Shown: positions 16,130 through 25,159, numbered from the stretch's first letter. The stretch is DNA of 64,000 nucleotides from Pelomonas baiyunensis (GCF_043555935.1 NZ_JBIGIB010000001.1:992001-1056000), one strand, 5' to 3'. Notes: generated by a model from the sequence alone, not told the origin. Made by a program: numbers and translations.

Positions 16130-16955
16130 GCATTGTCAACGCCCGCCACAGCATCCAGGGCAGGTCCCAGGCGGTGAGGGCGGGGCGACGCCGCAGGCTG
16201 TCTTGCCCGCCGCGCTCGATCTTGTGCAGGATGCGCAGCCCGCCTTGCACCACCAGCCGCAATTCCCACCCGATGCGCCCCGGCAGCGTCAAGGCCAGGG
16301 GGGCGCCGTCCAGCATCAACTCGCGCGCCCACGCGCACAGGTCGGCCACCAGCCGGCGCGCGGCGGGGCTGTCGTGGCACTGCAGCACGGCTTCGGCCGA
16401 CACACCATGCCGAGCGAGGTCGGCTTGAGGCACGTAGAGCCGGCCCCGGGGGCCGTCGCGGGTGAAGTCTTGCCAGAAGTTGATGAGCTGCAGGGCCGAG
16501 CAGATCGCGTCCGATCGGCGGGCGGATTCGGCATCCGTGACGCCGTACAGGCCCAGCAACAGCCGGCCCACCGGGTTGGCCGAACGCCGGCAGTAGTCCA
16601 GCAGGTGGGTGCGGTCGCGGTAGAGCGGCGGTGTCAGGTCTTGAACAAAGGCGTCCAGCAAATCGTGCAGCAGCGGCGCCGCCAGGCGGTGTCGTTCCCG
16701 GGCCACAGCGTCGAACACGGCCGGCCAGCGCTCGGAGGCGGGTTGGCCGGCCATGGCAGCGTCGAGGTCGGCCCGGTAAGCCGCCAGGGCCAGCGCCCGC
16801 TCCGGCGGGGCGTCGTCGCCTTCGTCCGCGAGGTCGTCGGCGGTGCGGGCGAAGTGGTACAGCGCCACCACCGCCGGCCGCAGGGCCCGCGGGCACAGCC
16901 AGGAGGCCACGGGAAAGTTCTCGTAATGATCAACGCTGCTCAAGTTCGTTCTCAA
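16116..16955 (-). CDS. hpnC: Hydroxysqualene synthase HpnC
   Basis: 279 residues. Opening SVDHYENFPVASWLCPRALRPAV is diagnostic for HpnC. Aspartate motifs are FARTADDLADEGDD and LINFWQDFTRDGPRGRLYVP. It converts presqualene diphosphate to hydroxysqualene. The start is TTG at 16955 or, closer to the family start, TTG at 16943; neither has a strong ribosome-binding site. It is the first gene of hpnC-hpnD-hpnE. No squalene-hopene cyclase is in the window, so the end product (hopanoid or other triterpenoid) is not shown. Confidence 0.93.
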   Translation of the reverse strand: MRTNLSSVDHYENFPVASWLCPRALRPAVVALYHFARTADDLADEGDDAPPERALALAAYRADLDAAMAGQPASERWPAVFDAVARERHRLAAPLLHDLLDAFVQDLTPPLYRDRTHLLDYCRRSANPVGRLLLGLYGVTDAESARRSDAICSALQLINFWQDFTRDGPRGRLYVPQADLARHGVSAEAVLQCHDSPAARRLVADLCAWARELMLDGAPLALTLPGRIGWELRLVVQGGLRILHKIERGGQDSLRRRPALTAWDLPWMLWRALTMRAAS

Positions 16956-17000
16956 GTTCGGCTTGCAAATGCTTGCCGTTGCAGCGAAATTTCGTCAGGT

Positions 17001-17030
17001 TTGACAGTCGTCACAGGCTCTGAATACATT
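17001..17030 (+). promoter_or_regulatory. Promoter of the RND efflux operon
   Basis: Perfect -35 TTGACA (17001-17006), 18-base spacer, -10-like TACATT (17025-17030). The adaptor gene starts 57 bases downstream. Confidence 0.6.
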
Positions 17031-17050
17031 ACTGACCCGCCGGTCATTAA
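17029..17050. promoter_or_regulatory. TetR-like operator overlapping the RND transcription start
   Basis: Near-perfect inverted repeat TTACTGACC-CGCC-GGTCATTAA with one mismatch per arm and a perfect TGACC/GGTCA core. Spacing and TTACTGAC-type arms recall operators of AcrR/TetR-family repressors of efflux pumps. It overlaps the -10 and probable +1, a repressor position. No TetR gene lies in the flanks. Confidence 0.55.
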
Positions 17051-17087
17051 ATTTCGGGGCCGGTGATCCCTTCCTGCCGAGGTCTGC

Positions 17088-18212
17088 ATGTCTCATTTTT
17101 TGCGTCTCGCGTCGCCCCTGCTGCTGGCGGCCCTGCTTTCAGCCTGTGGAAAGCAGCCTGCCGCGCCGGAGCCCGAGCGCGCGGTGCGGACGCAGGTGGT
17201 TCAGGCCGGTGCGTCTGCGGCGGTGCATGAGTATGCGGCCGAGGTGCGGGCGCGGGTGGAGTCGCGGTTGTCGTTCCGCGTCGGCGGCAAGCTGCTGGCG
17301 CGCCAGGTGAACCTGGGTGACAGCGTGAAGGCCGGTCAGTTGCTGGCGCGCCTGGATGCGCAAGACCTCAAGCTGGCCGAAGCCGCCGCCAGCGCGGCTG
17401 TGGCGGCTGCGCGCACCAACCGCGATCAAGCGGGGCAAGACTACAAACGCTTCGTGGACCTGCAGCGCCAGGGCTTCATCAGCGCGGCCGAACTGGAGCG
17501 CCGCGACTCGGCCTTCAAGGCCGCGCAAGCCCAGTTGGAGCAGGCCAAGGCGCAGGCCGATGTGCAAGGCAATCAAGCCGGCTACGCGCAGTTGCTGGCC
17601 GATGCGGCGGGTGTGGTGACGGCCGTGACGGCTGAGCCGGGGCAGGTGCTTGCGGCGGGCACGCCGGTGGTGACCGTGGCGTTGGACGGCCCGCGTGACG
17701 TGCTGTTCTCGGTGCCGGAAGACCAGATCGCCCGCGTGCGGGCGGCAGCAGGGCGCCCCGGGGCGTTGAAGATCAAGCTCTGGGGCAGCGAACAGGCCTA
17801 CCCGCTGACCTTGCGTGAGGTGGCCGCGGCAGCGGACCCCGTCACGCGCACCTTCCAGGTGAAGGCCGATGCCGGCAAGCTGGATGTGAAGCCCGGCCAG
17901 TCGGGCACCGTGCTGCTGGAGTTGCCGCAGTTGCCTGGCGTCATCAAGCTGCCTTTGGCTGCGGTGTTGCAGCAGGGCGGCAAGACTTCGGTGTGGGTGC
18001 TGGATGGCCGGGCCATGACCGTGCAGCCCGTGCCGGTGCAGGTGGCCGGCGCGGATGGCAACGATGTGCTGGTGGCCGGCGGCCTCTCGGCAGGCGCTGA
18101 GGTGGTGGTGGCCGGGGTGCACGTGCTCACGCCGGGCCAGAAGGTCAAGCGCTACGTGCCGCCGCGTTCGGCTGCGGCCGTGCAGCCCGCGGCCCCGGTG
18201 GTCTCACGCTGA
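17088..18212 (+). CDS. RND efflux periplasmic adaptor lipoprotein
   Basis: 374 residues. The signal peptide ends in a lipobox, LLAALLSACGK, so the protein is anchored by a lipidated Cys near residue 21. Then come a barrel-sandwich (lipoyl-like) half at about 60-95 (RVGGKLLARQVNLGDSVKAGQLLARLD), an alpha-hairpin at about 100-160 rich in Ala/Gln, the second lipoyl half (AGVVTAVTAEPGQVLAAGTPVV), and beta-barrel and membrane-proximal domains. It links the inner-membrane pump to an outer-membrane channel. The pump gene starts 11 bases downstream. Confidence 0.94.
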   Translation: MSHFLRLASPLLLAALLSACGKQPAAPEPERAVRTQVVQAGASAAVHEYAAEVRARVESRLSFRVGGKLLARQVNLGDSVKAGQLLARLDAQDLKLAEAAASAAVAAARTNRDQAGQDYKRFVDLQRQGFISAAELERRDSAFKAAQAQLEQAKAQADVQGNQAGYAQLLADAAGVVTAVTAEPGQVLAAGTPVVTVALDGPRDVLFSVPEDQIARVRAAAGRPGALKIKLWGSEQAYPLTLREVAAAADPVTRTFQVKADAGKLDVKPGQSGTVLLELPQLPGVIKLPLAAVLQQGGKTSVWVLDGRAMTVQPVPVQVAGADGNDVLVAGGLSAGAEVVVAGVHVLTPGQKVKRYVPPRSAAAVQPAAPVVSR

Positions 18213-18223
18213 GCGAGGCACGC

Positions 18224-21200
18224 ATGACGTCGCCCCTGACCCAAGAGCCCCGCGTCGGCGGGTTCAACGTCTCACGCTGGGCGCTGGAGCACCCGGCGCT
18301 GACGCGCTACCTGATGGTGGTGCTGATGCTGATGGGCTTTGCCGCCTACTTTCAGCTCGGCCAGGACGAAGACCCGCCCTTCACCTTCCGCGCCATGGTC
18401 ATCCAGGCCTTCTGGCCCGGTGCCACGGCGCAGCAGATGGCCGACCAGGTCACCGACAAGATCGAGAAAACGCTGCAGGAAGTGAATCACGCGGACAAGA
18501 TCCGCTCGTACACCAAGCCGGGCGAGTCGCTCACGGTCTTCCAGGTGAAGGACAACACGCCGCCCAAGGAAGTGGCGGACCTCTGGTACCAGACCCGCAA
18601 GAAGATCAACGACATGCGCTCCACGCTGCCGCAAGGCGTGCTCGGGCCCGTGTTCAACGACGAATTCGGCGACGTCTACGGCTCCATCTACGCCTTGTCG
18701 GCCGACGGCTTCAGCCGTGAGGAACTGCGCGAGCACGCCGACCGCGTGCGTCAGGCGCTGTTGCAGGTGAAGGACGTGGCCAAGGTCGAAATCTTCGGTG
18801 TGCAGCCCGAGAAGCTGTTCGTCGAGGTGTCGCAAAAGCGCCTGGCCCAGTTGGGCCTGGACTTCAGCCAGGTCATCGCCCAGATCGGCGCTCAGAACGC
18901 GGTGGAAGGCGCGGGCGTGCTCAACGCCGGCAGCGCCAATTTCCAGATTCGCGTGCAAGGGCAATTCACCAGCGCGCAGGCGCTGGGCGAGGTGCCGATC
19001 CGCATCGTGAACCCGCAAAGCGGGGTGGCCAGCCAGATGCGTTTGGCCGACATCGCCGAAATCAAGCGCGCCTACGTCGACCCGCCGACCACCAAGGTGC
19101 GGCACCAGGGCAAGGAAGTGCTGGCATTGGGCGTGTCCATGGCCAAGGGGGGCGACATCATTGCCATGGGCAAGGCCCTGTCCACGGCGCTCAAGGCCAT
19201 CGAGCGTGAACTGCCGGCCGGTGTGCAACTGGAGCAGATTCAGGATCAGCCCAAGGCCGTGACCACCTCCGTGGGTGAGTTCGTGCACGTGCTGATCGAG
19301 GCCGTGGTGATCGTGCTGGCGGTCAGCTTCGTGTCGTTGGGCCTGCACATGCGCCCGGGCTTCAAGTTCACCATCGACGTCTGGCCGGGCTTGGTCGTGG
19401 CCATCACGATTCCGCTCGTGCTGGCGATCACTTTCGTCACCATGTTCTATTGGGGCGTGGGCCTGCACAAGATCTCGCTGGGCTCGCTGATCATCGCGCT
19501 GGGCCTGCTGGTGGACGACGCCATCATTGCCGTCGAGATGATGGTGCGCAAGCTCGAAGAGGGCTACGACAAGATGCACGCGGCGACCTATGCCTACGAC
19601 GTCACCGCCATGCCCATGCTGACCGGCACGCTCATCACCGCGGTGGGCTTCCTGCCCATCGGGCTGGCGAAGTCGACGGTGGGGGAGTACACCTTCGCCA
19701 TCTTTGCTGTGACGGCCGCGTCGTTGATCATTTCCTGGGTTGTGTCGGTGTACTTCGTGCCCTACCTTGGCGCGTTGCTGCTGAAGGCCAAGCCTGCGCA
19801 CGGCGAGGCGCACGAACTGTTCGACACCCCGTTCTACAACCGCTTCCGCGCCGTGGTGCGCTGGTGCGTGGAGAACCGCTGGAAGACCATCGGCATCACC
19901 TTGTTCGTGTTCGCGCTGGGCATCGCTGGCATGGGGCGCGTGCAGCAGCAGTTCTTCCCGGACTCCAGCCGGCCAGAGGTGCTGGTGGACCTGTGGTTGC
20001 CCGAGGGCTCCACGATCCAGGAGACCGACGCCCTGGCGCGCCGGTTTGAAGCGCGCATGCTCAAGGAGCCGGGCATCGGCACGGTCACCACGTGGGTCGG
20101 GTCGGGCGTGCCGCGCTTTTACCTGCCGCTGGACCAGATCTTTCCGCAGGCCAACGTCACCCAAGCCATCTTGGTGCCCAAGAGCTTGGCCGAACGCGAG
20201 GAACTGCGCACGCGGCTGCCCGCATTGCTGGCCGAGGAGTTCCCGGAGGCGCGCGGCCGCGTGAAGTTGCTGCCCAACGGCCCGCCGGTGCCGTATCCGG
20301 TGCAGTTCCGCGTGAGCGGGGCCGACCCGAAGGTGGTGCGCGCCTGGGCCGACAAGGCCAAGGAGATCCTGCGTGCCAGCCCGAACATGCGCGGCGTCAA
20401 CGACAACTGGAACGAAAACGTCAAGACCTTGCGCTTGAACGTTGACCAGGACAAGGCCCGCGCGCTGGGGGTGTCCAGCCAGGCCTTGGCGCAATCCGCG
20501 CGCACCATGTTGTCGGGCACCGTCATCGGCCAGTACCGCGAGGCCGACAAGCTGATCGACATCGTGCTGCGCCAGCCGGCCGATGAGCGCTCGGTCATCA
20601 CCGACATGGCCAACGCCTACGTGCCGTCCACCACCGGCCGCGCGATTCCGCTCACGCAAATCGCCAAGGTCGATTTCGACTGGGAGCCGGGCGTGATGTG
20701 GCGAGAGGGCCGCGCCTACGCCGTGACCGTGCAAGGCGATGTGGCCGAAGGGCTGCAGGGCGCGACCGTGACCAAGGAGGTCTGGCCCAAGCTCGATGAG
20801 TTGCAAAAGCAGATGCCCACGGGCTACCGCATCGACATCGCTGGCGCCGTGGAAGAAAGCAGCAAGGGTCAAGGCTCGATCGCCGCGGGCGTGCCCATCA
20901 TGCTGTTCATCACCTTCACGCTGCTGATGCTGCAGCTGCACAGCTTCAGCCGGGCGATGTTGGTCTTCCTGACCGGGCCGCTGGGCATTGCCGGTGTCGC
21001 CATGGCCTTGCTGCTGCTGAACCGCCCGTTTGGCTTCGTGGCACTGCTGGGCGTGATCGCGCTGATGGGCATGATCATGCGCAACTCGGTCATCTTGATC
21101 GACCAGATCGAGCAAGACCGGGCCCGTGGCGTGCCCGATTGGTCGGCCATCGTGGAGTCTGCGGTGCGGCGTTTCCGCCCCATCGTGCTCACGGCCGCAG

Positions 21201-21412
21201 CGGCCGTGCTGGCCATGATCCCGCTGTCGCGCAGCGTGTTCTGGGGGCCGATGGCGGTGGCCATCATGGGGGGCTTGATCGTGGCCACCGTGCTGACGCT
21301 GCTGGCCCTGCCGGCCATGTACGCCGCGTGGTTCCGCGTGACCCGCCCGGCCGAAGAAGAGCAGACCCGCCTGCAAAGCCAGTGGCCTGACACCACCGCC
21401 GAGCAAGCCTGA
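18224..21412 (+). CDS. RND family efflux permease
   Basis: 1062 residues, full length for an AcrB/MexB-like or HAE-1 relative. The layout is TM1 at about residues 28-45, a large periplasmic loop (FWPGATAQQMADQVTDKIEKTL opening the porter domain), TM2-6, a second loop, and TM8-12. The proton-relay acidic pair is in TM4 (LGLLVDDAIIAVEMMVRKLEEG). It is more like the subgroup that has WALEHPALTRYLMVVLMLMG at the start than classical AcrB. Substrate unknown; drug, solvent or metal export is possible. No outer-membrane factor gene follows, so an unlinked TolC-type channel is needed. Confidence 0.94.
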   Translation: MTSPLTQEPRVGGFNVSRWALEHPALTRYLMVVLMLMGFAAYFQLGQDEDPPFTFRAMVIQAFWPGATAQQMADQVTDKIEKTLQEVNHADKIRSYTKPGESLTVFQVKDNTPPKEVADLWYQTRKKINDMRSTLPQGVLGPVFNDEFGDVYGSIYALSADGFSREELREHADRVRQALLQVKDVAKVEIFGVQPEKLFVEVSQKRLAQLGLDFSQVIAQIGAQNAVEGAGVLNAGSANFQIRVQGQFTSAQALGEVPIRIVNPQSGVASQMRLADIAEIKRAYVDPPTTKVRHQGKEVLALGVSMAKGGDIIAMGKALSTALKAIERELPAGVQLEQIQDQPKAVTTSVGEFVHVLIEAVVIVLAVSFVSLGLHMRPGFKFTIDVWPGLVVAITIPLVLAITFVTMFYWGVGLHKISLGSLIIALGLLVDDAIIAVEMMVRKLEEGYDKMHAATYAYDVTAMPMLTGTLITAVGFLPIGLAKSTVGEYTFAIFAVTAASLIISWVVSVYFVPYLGALLLKAKPAHGEAHELFDTPFYNRFRAVVRWCVENRWKTIGITLFVFALGIAGMGRVQQQFFPDSSRPEVLVDLWLPEGSTIQETDALARRFEARMLKEPGIGTVTTWVGSGVPRFYLPLDQIFPQANVTQAILVPKSLAEREELRTRLPALLAEEFPEARGRVKLLPNGPPVPYPVQFRVSGADPKVVRAWADKAKEILRASPNMRGVNDNWNENVKTLRLNVDQDKARALGVSSQALAQSARTMLSGTVIGQYREADKLIDIVLRQPADERSVITDMANAYVPSTTGRAIPLTQIAKVDFDWEPGVMWREGRAYAVTVQGDVAEGLQGATVTKEVWPKLDELQKQMPTGYRIDIAGAVEESSKGQGSIAAGVPIMLFITFTLLMLQLHSFSRAMLVFLTGPLGIAGVAMALLLLNRPFGFVALLGVIALMGMIMRNSVILIDQIEQDRARGVPDWSAIVESAVRRFRPIVLTAAAAVLAMIPLSRSVFWGPMAVAIMGGLIVATVLTLLALPAMYAAWFRVTRPAEEEQTRLQSQWPDTTAEQA

Positions 21413-21440
21413 TTCATCAGGGTTTCCTCCGCCCAGCGAT

Positions 21441-21460
21441 CGCGCACCGGCCGGTGCGCG
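21441..21460. repeat. Perfect 20-bp palindrome upstream of tRNA-Leu
   Basis: CGCGCACCGG followed directly by its reverse complement. It lies 29 bases after the RND permease stop and covers the -35 position of the TACAAT box at 21470. No T-tract follows, so it is either a Rho-dependent or processing stem, or an operator. Confidence 0.6.
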
Positions 21461-21469
21461 CGACCTCGC

Positions 21470-21475
21470 TACAAT
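21470..21475 (+). promoter_or_regulatory. -10 box upstream of tRNA-Leu
   Basis: TACAAT in the context CGCTACAATCG, the same motif seen before scpB and ndk. It is 66 bases before the tRNA. Confidence 0.5.
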
Positions 21476-21499
21476 CGCCGGTTTGCCGAATCGCCTACG

Positions 21500-21530
21500 G
21501 GGTTGCTGCTGATCTGATTTGCAGCAACCC
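21500..21530 (+). other. Ten-base-pair hairpin in the tRNA-Leu 5' leader
   Basis: GGGTTGCTGC (21500-21509) pairs perfectly with GCAGCAACCC (21521-21530); the loop is TGATCTGATTT. It ends 11 bases before the tRNA and has no T-tract, so termination is not expected. Confidence 0.65.
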
Positions 21531-21541
21531 AAGCAAGACCC

Positions 21542-21628
21542 GCGCGGGTGGCGAAATTGGTAGACGCACCAGGTTTAGGTCCTGACGCCTTCACGGGCGT
21601 GCCGGTTCGAGTCCGGCCCCGCGCACCA
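21542..21628 (+). tRNA. tRNA-Leu (anticodon UAG)
   Basis: 87 bases. The acceptor stem GCGCGGG pairs with CCCGCGC and CCA is encoded. D-arm, class II long variable arm and T-loop GGTTCGAGTCC are present. The anticodon TAG is at 21576-21578 in loop TTTAGGT; it reads CTA and CTG-type leucine codons. tig follows 32 bases later. Confidence 0.97.
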
Positions 21629-21660
21629 CCTCTGTCCCTTCAACTGTTCCCGAGTCCATC

Positions 21661-22974
21661 ATGGCCGTCACCGTCGAAACCCTCGAAAAGCTGGAACGCC
21701 GCATCACCCTGCACGTGGCGGCCACTGAGATCAACAGCGAAGTCGAAGCCCGCCTCAAGAAGCTGGCTCGCACCGTCAAGGCCGACGGCTTCCGCCCCGG
21801 CAAGGTGCCGATGAACGTCGTCGCCCAGCGCTACGGCTACTCGGTGCAATACGAAGTCGTGAACGACAAGCTCGGTCAAGCCTTCGCCGCCGCCGCCAAC
21901 GAAGCGCAACTGCGCGTGGCCGGCATGCCCCGCATCGAGCAGAAGAACGAAGCGCCCGAAGGCCAAATGGCTTTTGACGCGACGTTCGAGGTCTACCCTG
22001 AAGTCAAGATTGGTGATCTTGCTGCCGCCGACGTTGAGCGCGTGACCAGCGAAGTGACCGACGAAGCCATCGACAAGACTGTCGAAATCCTGCGCAAGCA
22101 GCGTCGCAGCTTCGCCCAGCGCGCGGCCGCTGACGTCGCCCAGGCTGGCGACCGCGTCACCATCGACTTCGAAGGCAAGATCGACGGCGAGCCCTTCGCC
22201 GGCGGCAAGGCCGAAGGCTTCCAGTTCCTGATCGGCGAAGGCCAGATGCTGGAGCAGTTCGACGCCGCCGTGCGCGGCATGAAGGCTGGCGAAAGCAAGA
22301 CCTTCCCGCTGCAGTTCCCTGAGGACTACCACGGCAAGGACGTGGCCGGCAAGGAAGCCGACTTCCTGGTCACGGTCAAGAAGATCGAAGCCCAACATCT
22401 GCCTGAAGTGAACGAGGCGTTCGCCAAGTCCCTGGGCATCAAGGACGCTTCGGTGGACGGCCTGCGCGCCGACATCAAGAAGAACCTCGAGCGTGAAGTG
22501 AAGTTCCGCGTGCTGGCTCGTAACAAGGGTGCCGTGATGGACGCTTTGGTGGCCGCCTCTGAACTGGACGTGCCCAACGCCCTGGTGCAAGGCGAAGCCG
22601 AGCGCATGGTCGGCCAGGCCCGCGAAGACCTGAAGAAGCGTGGCGTGAAGGATGCCGACAAGGCCGAAATCCCCGCCGACATCTTCAAGCCCCAAGCCGA
22701 GCGCCGCGTGCGCCTGGGCCTGGTGGTGGCCGAACTGGTGCGTGCCAACAACCTGCAAGCCAAGCCGGCCCAGCTGCAAGCGCACATCGAAGAGCTGTCG
22801 CAGAGCTACGAGAAGCCCGCTGAAGTCATGCGTTGGTACCTGACGGACCGTGAGCGCATGGCCGAAGTCGAAGCCGTGGTCGTTGAGAACAACGTCACGG
22901 AATTTGTGCTGGCCACTGCCAAGGTGACCGACAAGGCGCTGCCGTTCGACGAGCTGATGGCTCAGGGCAACTGA
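21661..22974 (+). CDS. tig: Trigger factor (ribosome-associated chaperone and prolyl isomerase)
   Basis: 437 residues. The N-terminal ribosome-binding domain contains the signature GFRPGKVPMNVVAQRYG at about residues 43-59. An FKBP-type PPIase domain follows at about 160-245 (GDRVTIDFEGKIDGEPFAGGKAEGFQFLIGEGQMLEQFD). The C-terminal helical arms form the cradle. It folds nascent chains at the ribosome exit. It heads the conserved tig-clpP-clpX-lon series; a terminator separates it from clpP. Confidence 0.98.
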   Translation: MAVTVETLEKLERRITLHVAATEINSEVEARLKKLARTVKADGFRPGKVPMNVVAQRYGYSVQYEVVNDKLGQAFAAAANEAQLRVAGMPRIEQKNEAPEGQMAFDATFEVYPEVKIGDLAAADVERVTSEVTDEAIDKTVEILRKQRRSFAQRAAADVAQAGDRVTIDFEGKIDGEPFAGGKAEGFQFLIGEGQMLEQFDAAVRGMKAGESKTFPLQFPEDYHGKDVAGKEADFLVTVKKIEAQHLPEVNEAFAKSLGIKDASVDGLRADIKKNLEREVKFRVLARNKGAVMDALVAASELDVPNALVQGEAERMVGQAREDLKKRGVKDADKAEIPADIFKPQAERRVRLGLVVAELVRANNLQAKPAQLQAHIEELSQSYEKPAEVMRWYLTDRERMAEVEAVVVENNVTEFVLATAKVTDKALPFDELMAQGN

Positions 22975-22991
22975 AAGCCCTTCGCATGACG

Positions 22992-23024
22992 AAGGCGCCG
23001 CGCCGCAAGGCCCGGCGCCTTTTT
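22992..23024 (+). terminator. Terminator after tig
   Basis: Nine-base-pair stem AAGGCGCCG (22992-23000) with CGGCGCCTT (23013-23021), continuing into a T run. Confidence 0.88.
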
Positions 23025-23086
23025 ACTTGCGTGGCCATAATCAGCCCCCATAACCGTTGCAGCTGAATTAGTTTTCAAGGATCTGA

Positions 23087-23695
23087 ATGAGCGCTCTGGA
23101 CACCCGCAATCTCGGCCTCGTGCCCATGGTCATCGAACAGTCGGGCCGTGGCGAGCGCGCCTACGACATCTACTCGCGCCTCCTGCGTGAGCGCATCGTG
23201 TTCCTGGTGGGCCCTGTCAACGATGCCGTCGCCAACCTCGTGGTGGCGCAACTGCTGTTCCTGGAAAGCGAAAACCCGGACAAGGAGATTTCGCTCTACA
23301 TCAACAGCCCCGGTGGCAGCGTGTCGGCGGGCATGTCGATCTTCGACACCATGAACTTCATCAAGCCCGAGGTGTCGACCTTGTGCATGGGCATGGCGGC
23401 CAGCATGGGTGCCTTCCTGTTGTCGGCCGGTGCCAAGGGCAAGCGCTTCTCGCTGCCGAACGCCAAGGTCATGATCCACCAGCCGCTCGGTGGCGCCCAG
23501 GGTCAGGCCACGGACATCGAGATCCACGCCCGTGAAATCCTGAAGACGCGTGACACGCTCAATCGCATCCTCGCCGAGCGCACGGGTCAACCGCTGGACA
23601 AAATCCAGGCAGACACCGAACGCGACTACTTCATGTCGGCGGCGGAGGCCCAGGGCTACGGTCTGATCGACCAGGTGCTGGAACACCGTCCTTGA
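23087..23695 (+). CDS. clpP: ATP-dependent Clp protease proteolytic subunit
   Basis: 202 residues, a standard ClpP. The catalytic Ser is in GMAASMGAFLLSAG and the His in MIHQPLGGAQGQATDIEIHAREIL; the Asp is in the following helix region near DKIQADTERDYFM. It forms the double-heptamer chamber that degrades substrates unfolded by ClpX, whose gene follows. Confidence 0.98.
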   Translation: MSALDTRNLGLVPMVIEQSGRGERAYDIYSRLLRERIVFLVGPVNDAVANLVVAQLLFLESENPDKEISLYINSPGGSVSAGMSIFDTMNFIKPEVSTLCMGMAASMGAFLLSAGAKGKRFSLPNAKVMIHQPLGGAQGQATDIEIHAREILKTRDTLNRILAERTGQPLDKIQADTERDYFMSAAEAQGYGLIDQVLEHRP

Positions 23696-23703
23696 CGTGA
23701 TCG

Positions 23704-23765
23704 GCCCCTCGAAAGGGGCGGAAGACGCTGCGATTTCGGGGCCCTTATCCCCGTAGGGGCCCCGA
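23704..23765 (+). other. Two hairpins between clpP and clpX
   Basis: GCCCCTCGAAAGGGGC at 23704-23719, and TCGGGGCCC (23736-23744) pairing with GGGCCCCGA (23757-23765). Neither is followed by a clear T-tract, so they may stabilise the mRNA or attenuate weakly. Confidence 0.55.
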
Positions 23766-23819
23766 GATCGTTTGGACTATCATCATCCGAGGCATTTCGC
23801 CTCTTCTTCGAGCAGTTCC

Positions 23820-25091
23820 ATGGCCGATAAAAAAGGCAACTCCAGCGAGAAAGTTCTTTACTGCTCCTTCTGCGGCAAGAGCCAGCACGAGGTCAAGAAG
23901 CTCATCGCCGGACCGTCCGTCTTCATCTGCGACGAGTGCATCGAGCTGTGCAATGACATCGTCCGCGATGAAGTTCCCGCCCCGGCGCCGGCCGCGCGCG
24001 CGGGCAAGTCAGACCTGCCCGTTCCCAGCGAAATCAAGGCGAGCCTGGACCAATACGTGATCGGTCAGGACGTGGCCAAGCGCACGCTGGCGGTGGCCGT
24101 CTATAACCATTACAAGCGGCTGCGCCACATGAGCACGGCCAAGGATTCGGTCGAGCTCTCCAAGAGCAACATCTTGCTGATCGGCCCCACGGGCTCGGGC
24201 AAGACCTTGTTGGCGCAGACACTCGCGCGCCTGTTGAATGTGCCTTTCGTCATCGCCGACGCCACCACGCTGACCGAAGCCGGCTACGTGGGCGAGGACG
24301 TCGAAAACATCATTCAAAAGCTGCTGCAGAACTGCAACTACGACGTGGAACGCGCGCAGCGCGGCATCGTCTACATCGACGAAATCGACAAGATTTCCCG
24401 CAAGGCCGACAACCCGTCCATCACGCGCGACGTGTCGGGTGAGGGCGTGCAGCAGGCGTTGCTGAAGCTGGTTGAAGGCACGATGGCTTCGGTTCCCCCG
24501 CAGGGCGGGCGCAAGCATCCCAACCAAGACTTCCTGCAGATCGACACCACCAACATCCTCTTCATTTGCGGCGGTGCTTTCGATGGCCTGGAAAAGGTCA
24601 TCCAAAACCGCAGCGAGAAGTCGGGCATCGGCTTTGGCGCGACGGTCAAGAGCAAGAGCGAAAAGCGGGTGTCGGAAGTCTTCCGCGAGTGCGAGCCCGA
24701 GGACATCATCAAGTTCGGCCTGATTCCCGAACTCGTCGGCCGCCTGCCGGTGGTGGCCACGCTGGGTGAACTGACGGAAGATGCGCTGATTCAGATCCTG
24801 ACGGAACCCAAGAACGCGCTGGTCAAGCAGTACCAGCAGCTCTTCCAGATGGACGGTGTGGATCTCGAGATCCGCAAGCCGGCGCTGGCTGCGATCGCGC
24901 GCAAGGCCTTGGCGCGCAAGACTGGCGCTCGCGGCCTGCGGTCCATCATGGAGCAGGCACTGATCGACACCATGTTCGAACTGCCCGCCCTGGAAGGCGT
25001 GGAGAAGGTGGTGCTCGACGAGCACAACATCGAGGACGCCTCGGCGCGTCCTCTGCTGGTTTACCGCGAGCAAGCCAAGGCCAGCGCCTGA
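23820..25091 (+). CDS. clpX: ATP-dependent Clp protease ATP-binding subunit ClpX
   Basis: 423 residues from ATG 23820; an upstream in-frame ATG at 23772 adds a poorly conserved Ser run. The N-terminal zinc-binding domain has CSFCGKSQHEV...CDECIELC (four Cys). The AAA+ module has Walker A GPTGSGKT, Walker B IVYIDEIDKI, the pore loop GYVGEDVE and sensor 2 GARGLRS. It unfolds tagged proteins and feeds them to ClpP. Confidence 0.98.
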   Translation: MADKKGNSSEKVLYCSFCGKSQHEVKKLIAGPSVFICDECIELCNDIVRDEVPAPAPAARAGKSDLPVPSEIKASLDQYVIGQDVAKRTLAVAVYNHYKRLRHMSTAKDSVELSKSNILLIGPTGSGKTLLAQTLARLLNVPFVIADATTLTEAGYVGEDVENIIQKLLQNCNYDVERAQRGIVYIDEIDKISRKADNPSITRDVSGEGVQQALLKLVEGTMASVPPQGGRKHPNQDFLQIDTTNILFICGGAFDGLEKVIQNRSEKSGIGFGATVKSKSEKRVSEVFRECEPEDIIKFGLIPELVGRLPVVATLGELTEDALIQILTEPKNALVKQYQQLFQMDGVDLEIRKPALAAIARKALARKTGARGLRSIMEQALIDTMFELPALEGVEKVVLDEHNIEDASARPLLVYREQAKASA

Positions 25092-25159
25092 ACGCGCGCA
25101 TCCCACTGCTTGCAATCGCCCCCTCAGGCCGCACATCGGCTTGAGAAAGAGAGGTCTTC

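Noticed and set aside
18272..21532. Open frame of 1086 codons antisense to the RND permease
   Set aside because: Mirror frame of a long GC-rich gene, His-Gln-Arg rich, no motif and no ribosome-binding site.
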